64,000 nucleotides of DNA. Origin: Mytilus californianus. Its lineage: Eukaryota; Mollusca; Bivalvia; Mytilida; Mytilidae. The position numbers were made by a program, and so were the translations under genes. Below are positions 35,473-48,045 of the stretch, piece by piece (the stretch's first letter is position 1; each line of letters begins with the position of its first letter). The stretch is from assembly GCF_021869535.1 (NCBI RefSeq), contig NW_026262712.1, positions 53,510,384-53,574,383 of the forward strand, given 5' to 3'. Below the pieces are notes generated by a model. It saw nothing but the letters and a program-made list of their open reading frames with translations, was not told the origin of the DNA and searched no databases.

Positions 35473-35668
35473 GGAAGGTGAAAGGTCAAAGGTGTGTTTG
35501 TTTTAGTAGTTTTCTATTGTTTTAAAAACATATACATATCAAGACTTTGCCCGTTTTCTAGTCGTCTAATGGAAGGTGAAAGATAAAAGGTGTGTTTGTT
35601 TTAGTAATTTTCTATTGTTTTAAAAACATATACATATCAAAACTTTGTCCTTTTTCTAGTCGTCTATT
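35473..35668. repeat. Tandem duplication, 98-bp unit
   Basis: GGAAGGTGAAAGGTCAAAGG at 35473 recurs at 35571 as GGAAGGTGAAAGATAAAAGG, and the similarity continues to CTAGTCGTCTA in both units, with a handful of substitutions. Confidence 0.9.
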
Positions 35669-35858
35669 ACGGTACTTTTGTTGTAGCTAGTCAAGTAAAT
35701 GTCTTGGAAATAGCTATTATAATTACCTTCTAAATAATACTACGTTGTCACCTTTCGATAAAAAACACAGAAACTGCCTTTAACCTCTATTATTTTTAAA
35801 TTATGTGGGGACCATTTGACTCATGCGCATGATATAATGCAAAACTTGGTTTATCTAA

Positions 35859-36056
35859 TTCTCTTATATTTTGAGCTGTGGCATTCCGAAAAATATATAT
35901 CTTGCCATTATCCCGCCAGCCTGGTACTCTACCCCAAACTTAGAAAACGAAAACCAGTACGTCACTGGAACAAGCCAGCTAGACCCGAACCCAACATGGA
36001 CCGTCTATGCTCACAACTCTGGCCGTCCTACAGATCACAGTTGGTGTATTAATTGA
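35859..36056 (+). other. Unassigned open frame of distinct composition
   Basis: An open stretch of 66 codons includes CGIPKNIYLAIIPPAWYS and DPNPTWTVYAHNSGRPT, ending at TAA 36054-36056. It has fewer A/T bases than its surroundings and balanced codon use, so it could be a terminal exon. I recognise no domain, and no clear acceptor is seen before it. A second open frame overlaps it. Confidence 0.2.
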
Positions 36057-36089
36057 TAAATTTGAAGATTTATAAAAATTATATTAAAG

Positions 36090-36370
36090 TTAATTGGGAC
36101 CCTGAATGGAGACAACACAAACCGTCAATAGAGACAACTCAGTCCAAGGGCCCTTGGACAATGCGCAATACCCGTACCGTACCGTATAGTAAGCTATGAA
36201 ATTCCCGACAAGACAAAATGCGAGACAATCCAAACGAGACAACCAGCAGCCGGATTTATAAGAAATTAATAAACCTAAAACAAATATTCCAGACAACAAT
36301 CAACGACAACCATTGAAAAACAGGCTCTTGACCTTGGACGTACACATGCAGAATTTGGCTATAAAAGGTT
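36090..36370 (+). repeat. Family E repeat, decayed fragment
   Basis: GACAACAATCAACGACAACC and AGGCTCTTGACCTTGGAC near 36290-36340 match the tail of a dispersed mussel repeat whose better parts are at 46770-46960 and (inverse) 56255-56620. The upstream half is strongly diverged. Confidence 0.5.
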
Positions 36371-37339
36371 AAAAAAGTTTATGATCGCTTAATCCTTCCC
36401 TAACATTGGTCAGTGGTGTAACGACAAACTGAAATGGCGTGACTCATCAGATTAACTTGAAGCACAAAAAATATTACAAAAAGACAAAAGACACAAATAC
36501 CGATCTAATAGATCTCACAGTTTTTGAAAGCTTATTAGAATGCCTTTAAACTAATAAATGAAATATGCAATCATCTTTTCCCTATAATTCTTGTATGAAT
36601 TAGTACACATCCAACGGATTTAGTGTAAATAAGCCATATATAAGCAGTCTGACAAAAGAATGCAAAAAAAACAAGTATCGATAGGTTGTAATCCAATAAA
36701 TGTTCATGCTTAACTTAATACATAGATAAAGGCTATGGTTCTCACTTGCTACTTTCAGCCTTCTATGATGATTATTTTGGTTGTAGGTTTTTTCGTCAAG
36801 ACAGCGAAGATGCGGCCTGATATCCCAAACATTTTTCATCATGTCCTTTTCTGTATCTCTTAAGGTTTCCGACAAATTCATATATAAATGTCTTATGTGG
36901 ATATGTCAGATGCCTAGCTACGATTACGTCAAAACGCCCGGGCGTCCAAAGTAATTTTGGAAGATTTTTTTCAATCTTAAGAAATTAAAAGATTTGATTA
37001 AAGCACATGAGTCTTGTTATGTAATTCTTTCTTTAATGACTTTGAAGATAAAAGTGACGGATTTACTTTTAAATCAAAAGGTATTATATTATATATTTAT
37101 GCCAATTTTCTGTCAAAGTCTGAATCTAATGTGAATTCTGCCAGAGACATATTATGCAATTACAATTGTACTATATGTCTCTGAGTCTACTTAGTTTCCT
37201 ATTGCTATTGTTTAAAGCAATTCATTATGTATAATATCACGTAAACATTGAGAGTGGCGATGTTTGACAGTCTGAAGGAGAAATCATCAAAGGTTTAATT
37301 AGACAAAGCTTTTATCAAATACTTCAATCTTATATATGT

Positions 37340-37760
37340 GACGGAGTCTAGATTTCAAGCCAACGTCCTGTTATCTATACAAGCCACCAGAAATCAAATT
37401 CCGGATGCTAAACTTGACGAAATATTTACAGCGTACAGGGATGAGATCCCGCGAGATTTGGACTTCATTCAATACCAAGGTTGATCGTTTGATGGGGGAC
37501 GTTAAATGCAATGCCTCGTGTACAGAGAATGCCACGCTCTTTGCACGCTAAGGACCCTTGCAACAACACTTTGCGAGATCCGTAGATGGCCTGTTGCAAT
37601 GTAAAGCTTCTGTCCCTATCCAATATAACCTCATTTTCAAGTGGCAGTCCAAATCATGGACAGACTATTACAGGACCTACCTCTTTGTTGTTAATTTTTT
37701 CCGTCTTGAACAAGCATGAAATATTTGTCACTGGAGGTTAAGCAACCAGCAATCAATCAA
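37340..37760 (+). repeat. Interspersed repeat, family D
   Basis: GACGTTAAATGCAATGCCTC, TTTGCGAGATCCGTAGATGG, then a GTCCCTATCCAATATAACCT block and AGCATGAAATATTTGTCACT and AAGCAACCAGCAATCAATCA. Matching parts lie at 61970-62175 (same strand) and at 58774-58840 and 59175-59270 (inverse). Confidence 0.75.
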
Positions 37761-39529
37761 TATTTCTTATGTATTGACCTTCGATATTCATGCTCTGGTT
37801 GTAGCATTACATTGCATATGCAGTCATTTATACAATTCTGGTAACTTTTATTCTCAATATTATACAATCCTTTACATTTGATTTTTTTATGAATATACTT
37901 ATTTTGACTGAAGTTTTCTTTATAATAATAAGTAAGCTGAAATACGATGTGTGCTTGAAATTGTTATATTACACTTGATTATGTACGAAAATAACATTTT
38001 TCATACATGTGTCCATTAACGAAATTTGCGAATAAAAAAGAAAATTAGATGAGGTCAAGATAATTAATAGAACGAAATGAATACTTGCTTTTTATTATCT
38101 CTAAAGTTCTGGATACTTTGTCGATTGATTGTTTTACCCCACACTTATTTTAAATACATTTTACAGAATCTGGTTTCGATTTATTTTCCATTAGATTCCA
38201 AATCAACACAATTACTAGTAATAAATCAAACAAAAACAAAAAATTCCGAAGCATGTTGCTATTGATGAGATTTTAATGACAGAAAAGATCAGAAAAGGTA
38301 TCTCTTTCTCGATAACACGTAAGCTTCCGGGGAGCACCATAATAAACAATTATATATATTTCTTTCTCTTTTTCTTAAAAGAGACATTTGTTTTGATAAA
38401 AAGGAATAGTAACACTTTCAGAGGATGCTTTCTAGCTATGGATATAGAATGAAATCTTAATTGCTTTTATATTTTTCTGTCAACAAATGAATACCTTATC
38501 ACTGCTTTTGTATGGTGATATGAATCGCTGTACTATCGTCTTTTTTCTGGTTTAATTGCCGTAACCTGATTTGTTTGCTGATAATTGATAACGCTTCTAT
38601 GTAAATATATACAAAGAAATTACTTAGAAGTAAAAGCAAATATATAAGTTGTATGAAATAAGATTAAAATGAACAGCTTTACTGCATGATGGAGTTGTCT
38701 ACTGAAGTCTATTTCAGAAAAATAAAAAAAATACAATCAAAAGGAAAATTCTGTCAAAATGTTTTGTTTGTGTGATTGATGAATTGATTTGAATATTTGA
38801 ATATTTAAATCTTCAGACAAAGCCTCCTCTTCAAAGAATAAAGTTTCAATTTTTAAATGTCCCTTAGGAATTTAGACTAGTTTTCAGCTGTACGCGTGCC
38901 AATGAAAAATATTTAAAGAATTGATTGGAAGGTTTATGGGAATGTTATCAGAAGCGACACTATATAGTAATGATAATTTTCCAGCGCTATTACAAAACTA
39001 TTAAAAAAACATTTATTTCATAGTTTAAAGCAGAATAGACACATTCTATTTCATATAATTCAATTAGAGCGTACTTCCATATGTTTTCGCATCAAAGCAT
39101 TCGGTAGTGAGTATTATTTCAGAAAAATGTATCGAGGATTATCTTCACTAGTGGAAATAATATCCAACACGGAAAACCAAAGATCGAACAGCAGTTTGCA
39201 TTTAACTCCATTTGCAGCGATTTTATCCTTTTTTCATTTGATTTTTAACCATAGTATTTAGAAAACAATTATCAATTTTACATATTTATATCGAAAAGAT
39301 AATCTATTTTACCTTGCAGTGTACTTTAAAAAGGTTTTCAATTTATATTTGCTTTTATTACGCGTATGTAATTTAAAATCTCCTTAATCTACTTGTTGTT
39401 AGCAAATAATTAAATATTTTTAAACTTTATTTGAAAACTGGCATTCGTATTAAGCTCGCACAGGGGGATACGAAAACAAATTACTTCGTTGATACATTTT
39501 AATTTGTATCCCCACAGTGTATCTAAACT
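37761..39529. other. Non-genic AT-rich stretch
   Basis: I see no gene, no clear repeat and no inverted ends here. Short frames (for example 38077-38265) have no recognisable features. The stretch 36371-37339 is likewise empty to my reading. Confidence 0.5.
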
Positions 39530-39642
39530 GTGTCTACAAGTCACAAATAAACCAACAAGGATAAAGCTGAAGGAAATCACGTGCTTTTATCAAAGTACTG
39601 AAGTACTGAACATCTGATGAACGCAAGATGTGGTGGAGTCAC

Positions 39643-39735
39643 AGGCACTTGTCTCAGAAAAAAGAAAATAAATCTATACCTGAACGTTAGGTTAAGGTAC
39701 ATAGATTTATTTATTTTTACTGAGACAAGTGCCTG
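39643..39735. repeat. Hairpin with CAGGCACTTGTCTCAG arms
   Basis: CAGGCACTTGTCTCAG at the left and CTGAGACAAGTGCCTG at the right are complementary, and AAATAAATCTAT pairs with ATAGATTTATTT inside. The duplicate at about 42184-42290 keeps the hairpin but with mismatches. Confidence 0.85.
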
Positions 39736-42567
39736 TGTGGATGATGAATAAATGACAGAAAATTCAACCTCACCGTAATAATTATTATAATGTAGTGATA
39801 TAATCATGGGACAATAATTTGTTATCAGTATAATCTGGTTTGTTGTTATATATTATATTAATATTTGTACAACAGTTATATATATCAGATCATCTTAATG
39901 ACTCTACCGGCAAATTTTCATCCATTTATACCATCATTCTATTCTACTATTCTAATGATAGTGCAGTGCAAGTGCATGGTGGACACTCTTCTGTAATAAC
40001 TCGTTTTTCTAGTAGGTTTAATTTGAGTAGGCATTCATATTTCTACCGCTAATGAATATGTATTGATGAAATTGATATATAACAAGCGATAAGAGATAAT
40101 TCATCCGCAAACACAATTTTTCCGTACGTGTGCATAGATATAAATGATTTTTTCACTTATATATTATAAATTTCTCACGACAAAACATTTTCATATTATT
40201 TATTTATGTTCTTGAAAAATATTTTCATGAGTATTCATTGAAGAAATGAATTTATAACAAGCGATAAGGAATGTTATTTTGCACTCGATAATATCCGCGT
40301 ACTTATACGAAATACGTTCGAACGGTTATCAGTCAAAAACGCGTCACGTTGGAAGAAATGTCTGCGGAAACATATAACACCGGAATGCCCTCAAGGTCAT
40401 CCGCTGTAAAAAGCGGTTCCTTTGATTGTGTAAGTCAATAATATAAATAGATGGTATTGTTTTTACGGAAGTGTAATCACTAAAAAGATAAAGAAGACTA
40501 TAAATAGTGTCATGAACTTTTTAAGTTTAAATGTCAAACGTAATTCATTGTTTAGATAAAACTACAGGCTGCAAGGATCTAGCCTACTTTACTCAATTGG
40601 AAGGTTTACTAACATTGAAAAAAATGCAAACAGAATAGTTCTTATAGTTTCCGGCAAACATTCAAATATTGGTGAAAATAATCACTCGGGACAATACCTC
40701 CTAAAAAGAGTCAAATGATGGTTTCGGCCATTTGTTTTATATAGAGCTTTTGCTAATATATTTTGCTATTTACAGTTTCTCTCCATCATTAATTGTTTCT
40801 GCTAAAATCACAAAAACTATATGGGCAACTAAACCTATACTAGTACTTTAAAATAAAATTTTATATAATTCTTGCGTCTGAAGCACTTTTCTGGGTTTAC
40901 CTTCATCAGGACCGTTCATACTAAAACTTTAAAAGAAGTCAGCTAACGATTTCGGAGATGCTGACTTATTTGAAGATCATGTCCTGATCACCCTTTTTAT
41001 CTTATATAGTTTCAATGAAAACTTAAAAATGGGTATAATAGGCAAGGAGAATAAAGTATAATATGCGGTCGATTAATGGTTTTGAAAATGTAGATTTTTT
41101 GTAGACATTGCCCTGTTGACAATTTTTTCTTTTACAATTTCTCTCTATCCACTATAGTTTCCGCAAAACAAATGGGTAAATATAGTCACCTAAGGGCAAG
41201 AACTCCTATAAGGGGTCGACTATTGATGATGATTAATTTGTAGGTCTTGTCCGGCTTTTTGGCATTGTATAATAACAAATTACAGGAAAACACCAAAAAA
41301 TCAAAATCTTTCATTTAATGGAAATAACTGAGAGAAGGAGTTGTCTGACAATTTTGGTCCCAATTATGTTAATTCTATTTATTTCCTTAGCGGTAATAAA
41401 TATAGGATCATCAGACACATGTTTAACTAGATATCACAAGAATGAATGAGGTCAAGTTTGATCCCGATCGGTGTAGTTGTTTCAGAAGATTTTTGTTAAA
41501 GATAACCGATAACGGATTCAGACGGACGACGGATAACGGACACCAAGTGATGACTATAAAGCGCATGGCTCCTTGTCACAGGTGACCTTTAAATTAGATA
41601 ATGCATGTATTCTAATAAAGATACAAATTCAATACAAGTTCATAAAGAAACATTATCGATTAAAATTTCAAAGCTCAACTTTTACCTGCTAATGGGTATT
41701 TACAAGTGATTGAATTTAAAATTATTAAAAGGTTATTCAGGTGTTAGAATGCTGCAACCTGTACTTTTGTAATGTGTCAATAAAATTCTGGTCTGATAAA
41801 GGTGAAGGTTTCTTATTGTCGAATGTCGATTTCCGAGTTAAGAAAGTTGAGTTGTGCGTTATAAAAGCCGAGTCGCGAGGTTCAGAAAGTGGAGCTGTAC
41901 GTAAGTCACTAATAAACTAACAAGATATAGCTGAAGGAAATCAATTAAAGACTTATTCAGCCACGTGCTTTAAAACTCTGTTCTTAATTTTGATTTTGTT
42001 AGTCAATATAATAAATTGGTTGTATTGTTTTAGATTAACTAGAGGCTTCAAGGAACCTATTTTGCTCACCTGGATGGTTTGCTAAACTAGCTTGAAACAA
42101 TGCAGAAAGAATATTTCTAATAGAGTCCAGCAAAAATTCAAACAAAGTACTGAAGTACTGAACATCGGATGACTGCAAGTTCTTGTGGATGGTCACAAGC
42201 ACTTGTCTCAGAAAAAAAAATCACATCTCTATACCTGAAAGTGAGGTTAATTTACAGATATATTTTTTTTTCTTAGACAAGTTCGTGCGTGGATGATAAA
42301 TAAATGACAGGGAATTCAACCTCACCGTATAATAACTATTATATTGTAGTGATACAAATCAGTATACTCTGGTTTGTTGTTATGTATTATATTAATATTT
42401 GTATATTACAGTTATGTATATATAATTTTCATCCATTTGTTTATCATTCTATTCTACTATATTAATAATAGTGCAGTGCAAGTGCATGGTGGACACTCTT
42501 CTGTAATAATTCGATTTTTCTAATAGTTTGGATTTGAGTAGGCATTCATGTTTTCCCGCCAAACTTT

Positions 42568-42635
42568 CAATCTCCCATGCAAGTTTATTGGTCCTTGAGA
42601 GAGAGCGAGGACCGATAACTCTGCATGGGAGATTG
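42568..42635. repeat. Hairpin repeat, 68 bp
   Basis: CAATCTCCCATGCA pairs with TGCATGGGAGATTG, then TTATTGGTCCT pairs with AGGACCGATAA, with a loop TGAGAGAGAGCG. It lies in the second duplicon only; the first duplicon has no such hairpin at the equivalent site near 40045, so it was inserted after the duplication. Confidence 0.85.
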
Positions 42636-43429
42636 CAAACGTTCTTGAGGTATTCTTCCGCATGCGTTAACACACATTTTCTGTACGTGTGCATAGATAT
42701 TAAAGTTTTTTACTTATATATATATTTCTAACGACAAAACATTTTCATATTATTAATTTATGTTCTAAAAATAATATTTTTAGGAGTATCCATTGAAAAA
42801 ATGAATTTATAACAAGCGATAAGGAATGTTATTTTGCACTCGATGATGTCCGCGTATTTATCATGTCTATAGATCGGTTACAATCCCAACACGAAAGTTA
42901 CGTAATGGAAATCTAGGCGACAGCAATACACCGGAATGCCCTCACGGTCATCCGATGTAAACATGGGTGAAAATAATCCCTCAGGGACAACACCTATAAA
43001 TAATAAAGAGCCTAACGGTATTTTTGGCCCATTGTTTTAGATAGAGCGTTTGCTTATAACTTTTGTTTTAACAGCTTATCCTTATCTACTTTTGTTTCTC
43101 TAAAACTACAAAAACTGCATTAACGGGAAATTAATCATATAAATTAAAATAACACTTATGCTGCAGATTGTTTTTTTCATTTTCATTTTCTCTCTATCTA
43201 CTATGATCGTTTCTGTGCAAACACAAAACTAGTTCCAAATATTCATATTAGGGTATTATCTCCTATCAGGACAGGACTAGCGATGTTAAAATTGTTGAAC
43301 CATTGTTGAACTAACTTAAAGGATGACAGCTACATGTAGTATGAATCCAATTGACGATTCTAATGTATAATTGCTCTTTCTGGCTTGTTTGACTAGCCAC
43401 GTTCCGTGCCTTTTTCCAATCTATAAAGA

Positions 43430-43970
43430 ATCATATGTCTTGACCGGTAAAAGTAAAAAATATCGTCAATATCAAACCTGACCTCGATTTTATCATCAGT
43501 AATAATATATTAAAATTCAAAAAGTATTGGTTGAACAGTTCATAAATCATAACACGAAAATGACATAAAATGCGATTTTCAAATCTATCAAGGTCCATTA
43601 CTCCTGCACGGTACAAGTGGAAATCGTCAATACCATACTAAACCTACATTTTATTATCATCATTAACAACATATATAAATTTAAAAAGCCTTGGTTGAAC
43701 AGTTCATAAATCATTACACGAATATGTCTTTTTGACATAAAGTGCTATTTTCAAATATATTAAGGTACTTTACTCCTGAACGGTACAAGTGGAAATCGTA
43801 AATATCATTAATCATTAACAACATATATAAATTTGAAAAGCCTTGGTTGAACGGATTATTCAAATTGCACGAAAGCTATATAATGTGTTATTCTCAAATA
43901 TATCAAGGACATTAACTCTTGAACGGTAATGTGAAAATCTTCAATGACGAACTTAAACTCCAGTTTTATG
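43430..43970. repeat. Tandem array, about three units of 160-190 bp
   Basis: GGTTGAACAGTTCATAAATC occurs at 43528 and 43692 and, changed, near 43846. 'ACTCCTG-ACGGTACAAGTGG' and 'TCTATCAAGG' (or TATATTAAGG) recur with the same spacing. The units drift at increasing distance from the first. Confidence 0.75.
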
Positions 43971-44165
43971 TCCGGAGACCTTTGGTCAAAGCCGCACACC
44001 CGCCCGCCGCACTTACCAATTCTAATTACCGGATTGTTCTTCGGAAAACCCGGTAGAAATTATAAAGTAAGTTTAATTACTATAAAACTATAAAAGGGTC
44101 AACTAATGATTTCGGTCATGACGACTTTTTTGAAGAAATTGACCTGTTGACAGTTTTTCTTTTTT

Positions 44166-44323
44166 CCCCACTAAAAATGTGTCACCAGCATTCCCCACTA
44201 AATATGTGTCACCAGCATTCCCCGCTAAAAATATGTCACCAGCATTCCCCACTAAAAATGTGTCACCAGCATTCCCGACTAAAAATGTGTCACAAGCATT
44301 CCCCATTAAAAATGTGTCACCAA
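44166..44323. repeat. 27-bp minisatellite, six units
   Basis: Units of the form CCCCACTAAAAATGTGTCAC + CAGCATT repeat six times with few changes. Since 27 is a multiple of three and the unit has no stops in one frame of each strand, both strands stay open (44147-44329 plus, 44103-44306 minus). I do not regard these frames as genes. Confidence 0.9.
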
Positions 44324-45300
44324 AAGTAACTGGGTTTACCGACAGGTAATTGTGCGTATGCAGAAGAACTGTTTGAAAATGTGCAAATAGTACAAAACAT
44401 AATCCCCATTTTACTGTGGACCTCGGAAATTAATCTTTTCCTCGAAGATGTTTTATGTTAATTTTCTATGAAAAACCTTATTGTATATTATCGTTTGCAA
44501 GAAAATATCCACCAGTTCAAAAACTTTAAACAAAAAATGTCATTTGATTGAAATAAATCAAAGAAAGAGTCGTCTGATAACTTTGGTCATATTTTCTATG
44601 TATATCCTTGGAGGTAATAAATGTTGGATTATCGGACACATTTTGAGGAAGTAATGCGGCCAGGTTCGATTCCAATCGGTGCAGTAGTTTCAGAAGATTG
44701 TTGCAAAAATAACGGATAACTTACGAGGAAGGCGGATAAAAGACACAAAGCGATGAAAATAAATCACAATATGATGTTGCTCGTAATTATATCTATTTCC
44801 TCTTTTGTACCTGCGTCGCCTAAGGTGAAAGCAGGTTTAGTAGCCACTCCACTCCGTCCGTCCGTCCGTCCAAAAGACCTTGGTTAAAAATTTTCGTCAA
44901 ACTTTGGCTTCTATGGAAGGGAAAGATTTCATATTTGGCCTGGAGCTTGCTAATTTTAAATTTTAACATGTAAGCAATTCTTATTTCTGCATTGCAGCAA
45001 CTTCTCTGTTTGCGTAGGAAAAAATACAGAACTACACGAATAAAAGAAGATTATGTAAATACCGTTATCCCAGGTGATTTAAAAAAGAGATAATGCGTGT
45101 ATTTAAATGAAAATACAAATTCGATAAACATGATCATAACTGGTAAATAAAAGTCGTTATTGATGGAAATTTCAAAGTTCAACTAGTACCTGCTAATGGG
45201 TTTTTACAAACTGATTTAATGTAATATTTTCCAATCCTATTCAGGTGTTAGAATGCTGCAACCTGTACTGTTGTAATGTGTCATTAAATATTGCTTTGAT
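44324..45300. repeat. Family H repeats and duplicon tail
   Basis: Near 44640-44750 the text GCGGCCAGGTTCGATTCCAA, GGTGCAGTAGTTTCAGAAG and ATAACGGATAAC follows 41450-41540 (GAGGTCAAGTTTGATCCCGA, TGTAGTTGTTTCAGAAG). CAGGTGTTAGAATGCTGCAA at 45243 matches 41739. A CCGT run is at 44855-44872. These show that the duplicated region extends over 40700-45300 in rearranged form. Confidence 0.6.
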
Positions 45301-46129
45301 ATAGGTAGTTGCTCTTTCGCCACTTGGCGTTTAGAAACAACAATGAATGCTGATAAATCTGTCGTAGCATATATTAGAAACACCAATGAAAGCTAATAAG
45401 TCGATCACAATATATATCAGATACACCAATAAGTTCAATTAGCGCAGTGCTCGCCGCAATGTGTCATAAAACAATTAACGTTTTCAAAATATTTTGACTG
45501 AATAATGATGGAAAAATAATCTGACCTCTAACTGTTGTTCTTCTGTTGCCATTTCATTGACGTATTTTCATCAGCTTCTTTTATTCATGTAGTCCTGTAT
45601 TTATTTCTACGCAAACGTGAGGTTGCTGATTCTGTTTCCTTAGAATCCGTAATTTTGATTGGCTGACATTAAAGGCATTCCAATATCAAATTTTATTTCC
45701 GTATAAAATACAACAGCTATGACTGCACGTGCTATCCGTGACAATCATGTTAAAATAATGCATAGAAAAACAAACGAAAAACTTGATATAATTCCATGGT
45801 CGTAGCATACAAATGTAATTATAAGAATTTTATAGGCTTGTAAAAGCGTTGAACGGGCGAATATTTTTAATATGAAGTGCTTCCGCGCTTCATACAAAAT
45901 ATGCTTCGGTCAAGGATTTTACACCTCAATAAAATTATAAAAAGAAGCATTCAATTCTTAAAAACTTTTCATTCATGAATCTTCTGGTCCGTTTATTAAG
46001 CTTATTAGATTAATTAAACCATATATAAGTCCGTTAAATCATACTTTTGCGAAGTTGATTTAAGGGGATATTTATTCAACCTGTTTATGACACCTTTTTG
46101 GTGTGTCTCTAACAGAATACCTGGTATGA
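45301..46129. other. Non-genic stretch
   Basis: AAACACCAATGAAAGCTAAT near 45378 with related neighbours at 45333 and 45418 forms a weak 45 bp repeat. No gene is visible. Confidence 0.45.
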
Positions 46130-46460
46130 ACAGCTATGATATAAATAAGAACATGTGATATGAGTGCCAATGACCAATTCTCGGACCGTGCGAGGGCTTT
46201 ATAGCCAGTCAAGGTCGTTAAAAACCCCCATAAGTAAGTGCCAATGAGACAACTCTCCATCCAAGTCACAATGTTTAAAAAGTTAACAATTATAGGTCAA
46301 AGTACGGCCTTCAACACGGAGCCTTAGCTCACACCGAACTACAAGCTATAAAGAGCCCCAAAATGACTAGTGTAAAACAATTCAAACAGGAAAACCAACG
46401 GTCTTATCTATATAAAAAACGAGAAACGAGAAACACCTATGAACCACACCAACAAACGAT
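46130..46460 (+). repeat. Mussel interspersed repeat, family A
   Basis: GAGACAACTCTCCATCCAAG at 46246, ACGGCCTTCAACACGGAGCC near 46303, and GAGAAACGAGAAACACC near 46422, in the order seen at 63285-63605. The first 90 bp contain a second, partial start (GAGTGCCAATGACCAATTCT). Confidence 0.8.
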
Positions 46461-46769
46461 GAACACATGTATTAAAGATAAGTGGGATTCCTCAAATATT
46501 ATTTAAGACATTTATAATACAAAGATGTTTCTTGAAATTTAAAAAGCTTATTTTCGGTAAGGAGAAACGATTATAAAACTCAAATTTGGAGATGTCCCAG
46601 TATCGCAGCAATATTTTAGGAAGGTATTGCGACAGTATATCAATGGTATGAACATGTTAAAAGTCTTTTCTTTGTAAGAATTTCTTAACGTATACTCCAT
46701 CCCAAGCAAACAAATCTCTTAACTTCTTCAATTAAATACAAGAAATAAATTTTATATTCCAATTTAAAA

Positions 46770-46960
46770 ATAAGAAGATTTGGTAGATTACCAATGAGAA
46801 AATTCTGGCCATCAGAGACCGAATGAAGTAGAAGTTAGCAACTATAAAAGGTGACCGTACAACCTTCAACAATGAACAAAACCAATACCGCATAGTAAGG
46901 TATAAAAGGCCCCGAATCAACAGTATAATAGAAAAGAAATGGTATGGGGTATCCATCCAT
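46770..46960 (+). repeat. Interspersed repeat, family E
   Basis: ACCAATGAGAAAATTCTGGC, then AGAAGTTAGCAACTATAAAA, CAACCTTCAACAATGAACAA and CCGCATAGTAAGGTATAAAA. The inverse form is at 56255-56620. Confidence 0.75.
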
Positions 46961-47814
46961 GACACAAAATTAGTATGTGCACAGCTAAAACACAAAGAGT
47001 TAAGAAACAGCTCTTTTATTGCAGTTCTTCACCTCGAAGTCAAAGTGAGGCTTCAACACGGAGCAAACAAACTCTCACTCTCTACAAAAACTCTATGCAG
47101 GTTCAGTCAGAAACAAAAATGTAGATCACAAACGATAAATCCCAATAGACTCTCACTTACAGAAAAAAAGACTAAATTATTAACACCTTTACAAATCAGC
47201 TGATCAATGTATCATTGCAACTTTTTCAAATGAATATTGGTTGTTCACATAAGCATAAACTATGCTAGTGCAGAGGCTCTTCTATTTGATATTTTCTTAA
47301 CGCCTCTTTCACTAATAAATTCCGGGTCATCATCATTTGTTTTCTCTGATACATACAGTACCAAGGAGTTGCCATATTTGTCATATTATGCAACGCTCTC
47401 TTTGAAACCATCATTTTTGAGTTTTCGGGCTATATCAACATTTGAAAAAGTGTGATAAGATAACAGACATACTACAAATGCCAACCAGAAAAAAAAATAG
47501 CCGTAGTGTTATTTATAGTCTTGAAATTATAGAGTCGAATGAGTTCTGATACATTTCAGGTTATTTTTTTCCAAGGCATTTTAAAATAAAGATGACTTTT
47601 GTATCAAATGGAACTAGCTAGTAAAATTAAAAGACAGAAAATGTCAGGATTATACAAAATAATCACAATAAAAGGTAAGACATGAGTGCTTTATTGGGAA
47701 TAATTTAGGTTCCGCTGAAGTGAAAAAACGTCATCTCGAATGAACGCGATTCAAAGTTTGAAAATATTTGATCAAAAACCCGGTGCCAATTTAACATGAC
47801 GGCGACTATAGTGT

Positions 47815-48045
47815 ATGCGAAAGACGAAAGATACAAAAAGGACATTCAAACGCATAAGTCGAAAATAAACTGACAATGCCATGTCTAAAAAAGAAAAAGA
47901 CCAAAAGACAAACAACAGTACACAATAGACAACATAGAAAATTAAAGACTGAGCAATATGAACCCCATCAAAACCGGGGGTGATCTCAGGTGCTCCGGAA
48001 GAGTAAGCAGATCCTGCTCCACATATGACACCCGTCGTGTATGTT
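47815..48045 (-). mobile_element. 5'-truncated copy of the 18.1-19.0 kb retroelement (3' UTR)
   Basis: ACATTCAAACGCATAAGTCG, AATTAAAGACTGAGCAATAT, GGTGATCTCAGGTGCTCCGG and AGATCCTGCTCCACATATGA run in the same orientation as the 18103-18400 part of the larger copy. On the minus strand a short frame retains GAGSAYSSGAPEITPGF. Confidence 0.8.

Larger units (their letters stand above)
39530..42980. repeat. Segmental tandem duplication, offset about 2.4-2.55 kb
   Basis: The stretch 39530-40440 is repeated with indels at 41900-42980: AGCTGAAGGAAATCA (39565/41930), AAGTACTGAAGTACTGAACA (39594/42146), GTGCAGTGCAAGTGCATGGT (39961/42473), GGAATGTTATTTTGCACTCG (40268/42825) and CACCGGAATGCCCTCA (40379/42931). 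The differences in spacing show later insertions and deletions in each copy. Confidence 0.8.

Noticed and set aside
44103..44329. Possible CRISPR-like or coding repeat
   Set aside because: The 27 bp units are contiguous without spacers, and both strands are open only because the period is a multiple of three.
44640..44700. tRNA T-arm-like GGTTCGATTCC
   Set aside because: No acceptor stem, D-arm or anticodon arm fits around it; it belongs to a dispersed repeat also seen at 41450.
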